From Citreicoccus inhibens (GTDB taxonomy: Bacteria > Myxococcota > Myxococcia > Myxococcales > Myxococcaceae), in NCBI RefSeq assembly GCF_019039035.1, contig NZ_JAHNZT010000041.1, positions 1 through 64,000 on the forward strand: a stretch of DNA of 64,000 nt. Direction: 5' to 3'. Numbering within the stretch: the first letter of the stretch is position 1; each line of letters starts with the position of its first letter. Of this stretch, positions 60,342 through 64,000 are shown piece after piece. The notes under the pieces were generated by a model. It saw only the letters and a list, made by a program, of their open reading frames with translations. It searched no databases and was not told the origin of the DNA. The translations under genes were made by a program, and so were the position numbers.

Positions 60342-60974
60342 ATGAACCACCATCTTCTGTGGAGCACCTGCGCGGCCGCGGCCCTGGCTCTGACCGCCTG
60401 TGGAAAAGATGATCCGCCCGTCACCGATGAGTGCGGCGAGCCCCTCTACGCGGGCAAGGCCACCGATGAGTCCTGGCGCGCGTTGGTGGACGCTCACGAC
60501 AAGGCCCCGGACAGCTCGCGCGCGGTGACGCTGCTCACCCCCGAGGCGAGCCAGACCTTCGCCGCGAGCGACGCGGCGCCGCGCTTCAGCTGGACCTCTC
60601 CGCTGCGCGCGTCGTTGGAGCGCCCCGGCAAGGTGCGCCCCTCCACGCTGGGCCATCCGCGCGCGAGCAGCCCGTCGTTCCTCGCCCGCGTAGCGAGCTG
60701 GGTGGTGCCCACCGCCGAGGCCCACCTGCCGCCCTACACGGGTGACCTGTATTGGGTGCAGGTGAAGCTGCCGGGACAGACCTGTCCGGTGGCGCTGCTG
60801 ACGTCCGAGCTGGAGTGGCAGCTCGACGACGCCACGTGGAAGACGCTGCGCGACGCGGCGGGCAAGGACCTGACGGTGCAGGTGACGAGCGCCTATCTGG
60901 TGCAGAACCGCATCACCGAGGGCCCCTATCAGCTCGCCACGCCCGTCACCTTCCGCGTGGGGATGGCGAAGTGA
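60342..60974 (+). CDS. lipoprotein, hypothetical
   Basis: 210 residues. Lipobox LTAC (Cys20), GAGGAC upstream. The mature part contains ECGEPLYAGKATDESWRALVDA, a Pro-containing SFSWTSP-like stretch (PRFSWTSPLRASLER) and a beta-rich C-terminal half (GDLYWVQVKLPGQTCPVALLTS). Its stop overlaps the next start (GTGA), so it is translationally coupled to the propeller lipoprotein. Family not recognised. Confidence 0.72.
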   Translation: MNHHLLWSTCAAAALALTACGKDDPPVTDECGEPLYAGKATDESWRALVDAHDKAPDSSRAVTLLTPEASQTFAASDAAPRFSWTSPLRASLERPGKVRPSTLGHPRASSPSFLARVASWVVPTAEAHLPPYTGDLYWVQVKLPGQTCPVALLTSELEWQLDDATWKTLRDAAGKDLTVQVTSAYLVQNRITEGPYQLATPVTFRVGMAK

Positions 60975-62227
60975 GGCGCGCGGCATGGTTGGGATTGCTG
61001 GCGCCCCTGGCGCTGGCGGCCTGCGAGAAATCCGAGACAGAGGCGGACGGGCTGCTGAAGGTGCCCGCGCTCGAATACTCCGAGCCCATTCCGTGGACGC
61101 GCGGTGGCACGACGATTCCACCGCCGGGCCCCGCGGGCCGCATCATCGTCACCAACAGCCTGGATGACTCGCTGAGCCTGTTGGACATGGAGGGGCTTGG
61201 CACGCCGGGCTGGGGCGTGGCGCAGCGCGTGCCCGTGGGCCTCAACCCCGTGGAGCTGGAGGGGCCACATCACACCGCCGTCTCTCCGGCGAATGACTAC
61301 TACTACGTGGGCATCTCCAACTACGTGCCAGGAGGCGGCTCGGGGCCGCATGGCGCGCACGGCACGGGCACGGCGGACGGCTACTGCCTGAAGATGTCGG
61401 CCCAGGACAATCGGATCGTGGGCTCGGCGCGGGTGGACCGCAATCCGGGCGACGTCATCGTCACCGCGGATGGGGAGACGCTGTACCAGACGCACTTCGA
61501 CCTGTTGCGCATCGCCGACGTCGCGCGCCAGGGCGGCAGCGAGCGCGACATGGACGCGCGGCTCGTCGTCCTCGACGCGTCGTCCATGACGGTGAAGACG
61601 CGGCTGAAGGTCTGCCCCGCGCCACACGCGGTGCGCCTCTCCGCCGACGAGCGCACGGCCTACATCGCGTGCTGGTCGGACGAAGTCGCCATCGTCGACC
61701 TGCCCGCCACGGACACCTCGACGGTGACGCGGGTGAAGGTGGCGGACTCGGGCGTGGGCACGGCGATCGCGCCGCGGCACCAGCCCTATGCGCTGACGAT
61801 GTCTCCCACCACGGGCGATGTCTGGGTCAGCTCCCTGGCGAGCCGACAGGTGCAGGTGCTCGAGGCCGGGACGCGGACGATGAACGCGCGGCGCATGGTT
61901 CCGCTGCGGGGCTCGCCCATGTTCGGCGTGTTCACGGCGGACGGGAAGACGCTGTACATGCCCTATCAGGGCGAGGACGCCATCGCGGTCATCGACCCCG
62001 CCACGTCCCAGGTGCTGCGCACCATCCAGCTCTCACAGGATGGCTGCTTCAACGTGCATCAGCTGACCCTGACGCCGGACGAGCGGTACGGACTGGCCGT
62101 CTGCGAGGGCGACCACATTGGCCCGGGCGCGCTGCTCGTGGTGGACCTGAAGGAAAGCAAGGTGGTGTCCACGGTGCGCATGGGCATCTTCCCGGACTCG
62201 GTGAGCATCATTCGGGGGCAGCCATGA
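60971..62227 (+). CDS. YncE-like beta-propeller lipoprotein
   Basis: 418 residues beginning with GTG at 60971, overlapping the upstream stop. Lipobox LAAC (Cys18). The propeller contains YVTN/YncE-type blades (RIIVTNSLDDSLSLLDMEGL, DVIVTADGETLYQTHFDLLR, ALTMSPTTGDVWVSSLASRQ, AIAVIDPATSQVLRTIQLSQ). The sequence GPHHTAVSPANDYYYVG is a typical opening of this class. Overlaps the cytochrome gene (ATGA). The genetic coupling suggests that the propeller and the cytochrome function together at the membrane. Confidence 0.88.
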   Translation: MRRAAWLGLLAPLALAACEKSETEADGLLKVPALEYSEPIPWTRGGTTIPPPGPAGRIIVTNSLDDSLSLLDMEGLGTPGWGVAQRVPVGLNPVELEGPHHTAVSPANDYYYVGISNYVPGGGSGPHGAHGTGTADGYCLKMSAQDNRIVGSARVDRNPGDVIVTADGETLYQTHFDLLRIADVARQGGSERDMDARLVVLDASSMTVKTRLKVCPAPHAVRLSADERTAYIACWSDEVAIVDLPATDTSTVTRVKVADSGVGTAIAPRHQPYALTMSPTTGDVWVSSLASRQVQVLEAGTRTMNARRMVPLRGSPMFGVFTADGKTLYMPYQGEDAIAVIDPATSQVLRTIQLSQDGCFNVHQLTLTPDERYGLAVCEGDHIGPGALLVVDLKESKVVSTVRMGIFPDSVSIIRGQP

Positions 62228-62934
62228 AGCGCCTCATGTGGAGCGCCGCGCTGCTCGGGCTGCTGCTCGGCTGTGGCGGGGAAGAGAAGAAGAGCGCGGC
62301 GGACTTCGGCGAGGAGCTGTTCCACGACGCGCGGTTGTCGGAGAGCACGTTCAATCGCTTCTCCTGCGCGACCTGTCACGTGACGACGCCTCAGGCTCCG
62401 GCCGAGCGCATCGACTCGGGCTACTCGCTCTACAACGTGGCCTCGCGGCCGAGTTGGTGGGGCGGCAACGAGACGCGCCTCTTGGACTCGGTGAACTTCT
62501 GCTACGTCAACTTCATGCGGGGCGTGACGAAGCTGGAGCCGGACGACCCGATGAGCCGCTCTTTGTATGAGTACCTCGTGCGGCTCAGCCCGGATGCCCA
62601 GGCCGCCGCGTTGCCCTTCACCATCGTGAAGGACATCAACGAGGTGGCGCGCGGCGACGCGGGCCGCGGCGCGACGGTGTACCGAGCGGCCTGTCAGACC
62701 TGCCACGGCGAGCTGCACACCGGAAAGGGGCGGCTCACCGAGCTGGCCTCCATCCTCCCCGAGGTGACGAAGGACTACGGCACGGTGTTCCCGGGTGTGC
62801 CCAAGTCCAAGGTCGTCATCGAGAAGGTCCGGCACGGACAGTTCTTCGGCGTGGGAGGCAACATGCCGCCCTACAGCACCGAGGCCCTCTCGGACGCGGA
62901 CCTCGGTGCGGTGCTGTCCTATCTGGAGCTGTAG
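62224..62934 (+). CDS. di-haem cytochrome c lipoprotein
   Basis: 236 residues. Lipobox LLGC (Cys17), then two CxxCH haem-c sites: CATCH (C48-H52) and CQTCH (C157-H161). The N-terminal half includes LFHDARLSESTFNRFSCATCH, typical of the cytochrome c peroxidase/MauG-like haem domain. Distal Met or other ligand candidates include the Met in GGNMPPYS near the C-terminus. A periplasmic or outer-membrane-anchored electron carrier. Coupled by ATGA overlap to the propeller gene. Confidence 0.93.
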   Translation: MKRLMWSAALLGLLLGCGGEEKKSAADFGEELFHDARLSESTFNRFSCATCHVTTPQAPAERIDSGYSLYNVASRPSWWGGNETRLLDSVNFCYVNFMRGVTKLEPDDPMSRSLYEYLVRLSPDAQAAALPFTIVKDINEVARGDAGRGATVYRAACQTCHGELHTGKGRLTELASILPEVTKDYGTVFPGVPKSKVVIEKVRHGQFFGVGGNMPPYSTEALSDADLGAVLSYLEL

Positions 62935-62961
62935 TCCTCCGGGCCGAGCCCGGCGCGCGCC

Positions 62962-63996
<1,035 letters not shown>

Positions 63997-64000
63997 GGCC

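Overview
The window is GC-rich, roughly 70% by eye, with very strong third-position GC. It is densely packed with lipoproteins, two-component proteins, a eukaryotic-type Ser/Thr kinase with a PEGA domain, PilZ and cyclic-nucleotide-binding proteins, MopE-like Asp/Cys repeats and a MYXO-CTERM-type sorting tail. Together these point to a myxobacterium (Myxococcota, probably Myxococcaceae or a close relative such as Myxococcus, Corallococcus or Pyxidicoccus). No rRNA, tRNA, CRISPR array, insertion sequence or replication origin was recognised.

Layout. (1) Positions 1-3260 form an AT-richer accessory patch: five small minus-strand genes, including a barstar-family inhibitor and a DUF2247-like protein, that look like an orphan immunity-gene array, behind a decayed Cys-rich gene. 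(2) 3264-7264 holds a zinc-ribbon membrane protein coupled to a Ycf46-type AAA ATPase, then two stand-alone receiver-domain proteins. (3) 7351-11772 encodes a 1473-residue lipoprotein with eight Asp/Cys repeats. (4) 11841-18527 is a five-gene minus-strand operon, cupin - MoxR AAA ATPase - bpX5 - vWA/beta-propeller - bpX6, closed by a 16-bp hairpin. This is a MoxR-vWA-beta-propeller ternary system, known from comparative genomics as a predicted NTP-dependent conflict system but, to my knowledge, without a worked-out mechanism. It is the most interesting locus here. (5) 18745-29279 carries envelope and enzyme genes: Cys-rich lipoprotein, small putative barrel protein, esterase, AA10 lytic polysaccharide monooxygenase, Ser/Thr kinase, lipoprotein, MATE exporter, beta-propeller lipoprotein and a REC-REC-PilZ protein. 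(6) 29371-35275 has an Hsp70-family chaperone divergent from ATP synthase delta (atpH) and alpha (atpA). The two ATP synthase genes are separated by a histidine-kinase-like gene that lacks its phospho-acceptor histidine. (7) 35358-48347 holds a lipoprotein, HAD phosphatase, large PAS/GAF histidine kinase, two similar OmpA-type envelope proteins, a tandem pair of paralogous secreted proteins, a MobA-like nucleotidyltransferase, an LLM flavin oxidoreductase, a CBS-domain protein and a small exported protein. (8) 48533-52636 pairs a surface lipase-like lipoprotein with a FadL-family channel, echoing VolA/VolB of Vibrio cholerae. (9) 52773-58826 has a SEC-C protein, two cyclic-nucleotide-binding proteins, a methyltransferase carrying a lipoprotein signal and an LVIVD-type propeller lipoprotein. 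(10) 58990-62934 is a tightly packed operon of an Asp-box propeller protein, a lipoprotein, a YncE-like propeller lipoprotein and a di-haem cytochrome c lipoprotein, followed by a convergent pirin gene.

Working together: the ternary-system genes are linked by GTGA stop/start overlaps and should act as one complex (AAA ATPase, vWA adaptor, propeller recognition modules). The 60342-62934 genes are likewise coupled and probably form an extracytoplasmic redox or surface assembly. The lipase/FadL pair probably hydrolyses exogenous lipids and imports the fatty acids. Most other genes are single transcription units separated by GC-rich hairpins at convergent junctions. Functions are inferred from sequence motifs read by eye; no database search was possible.
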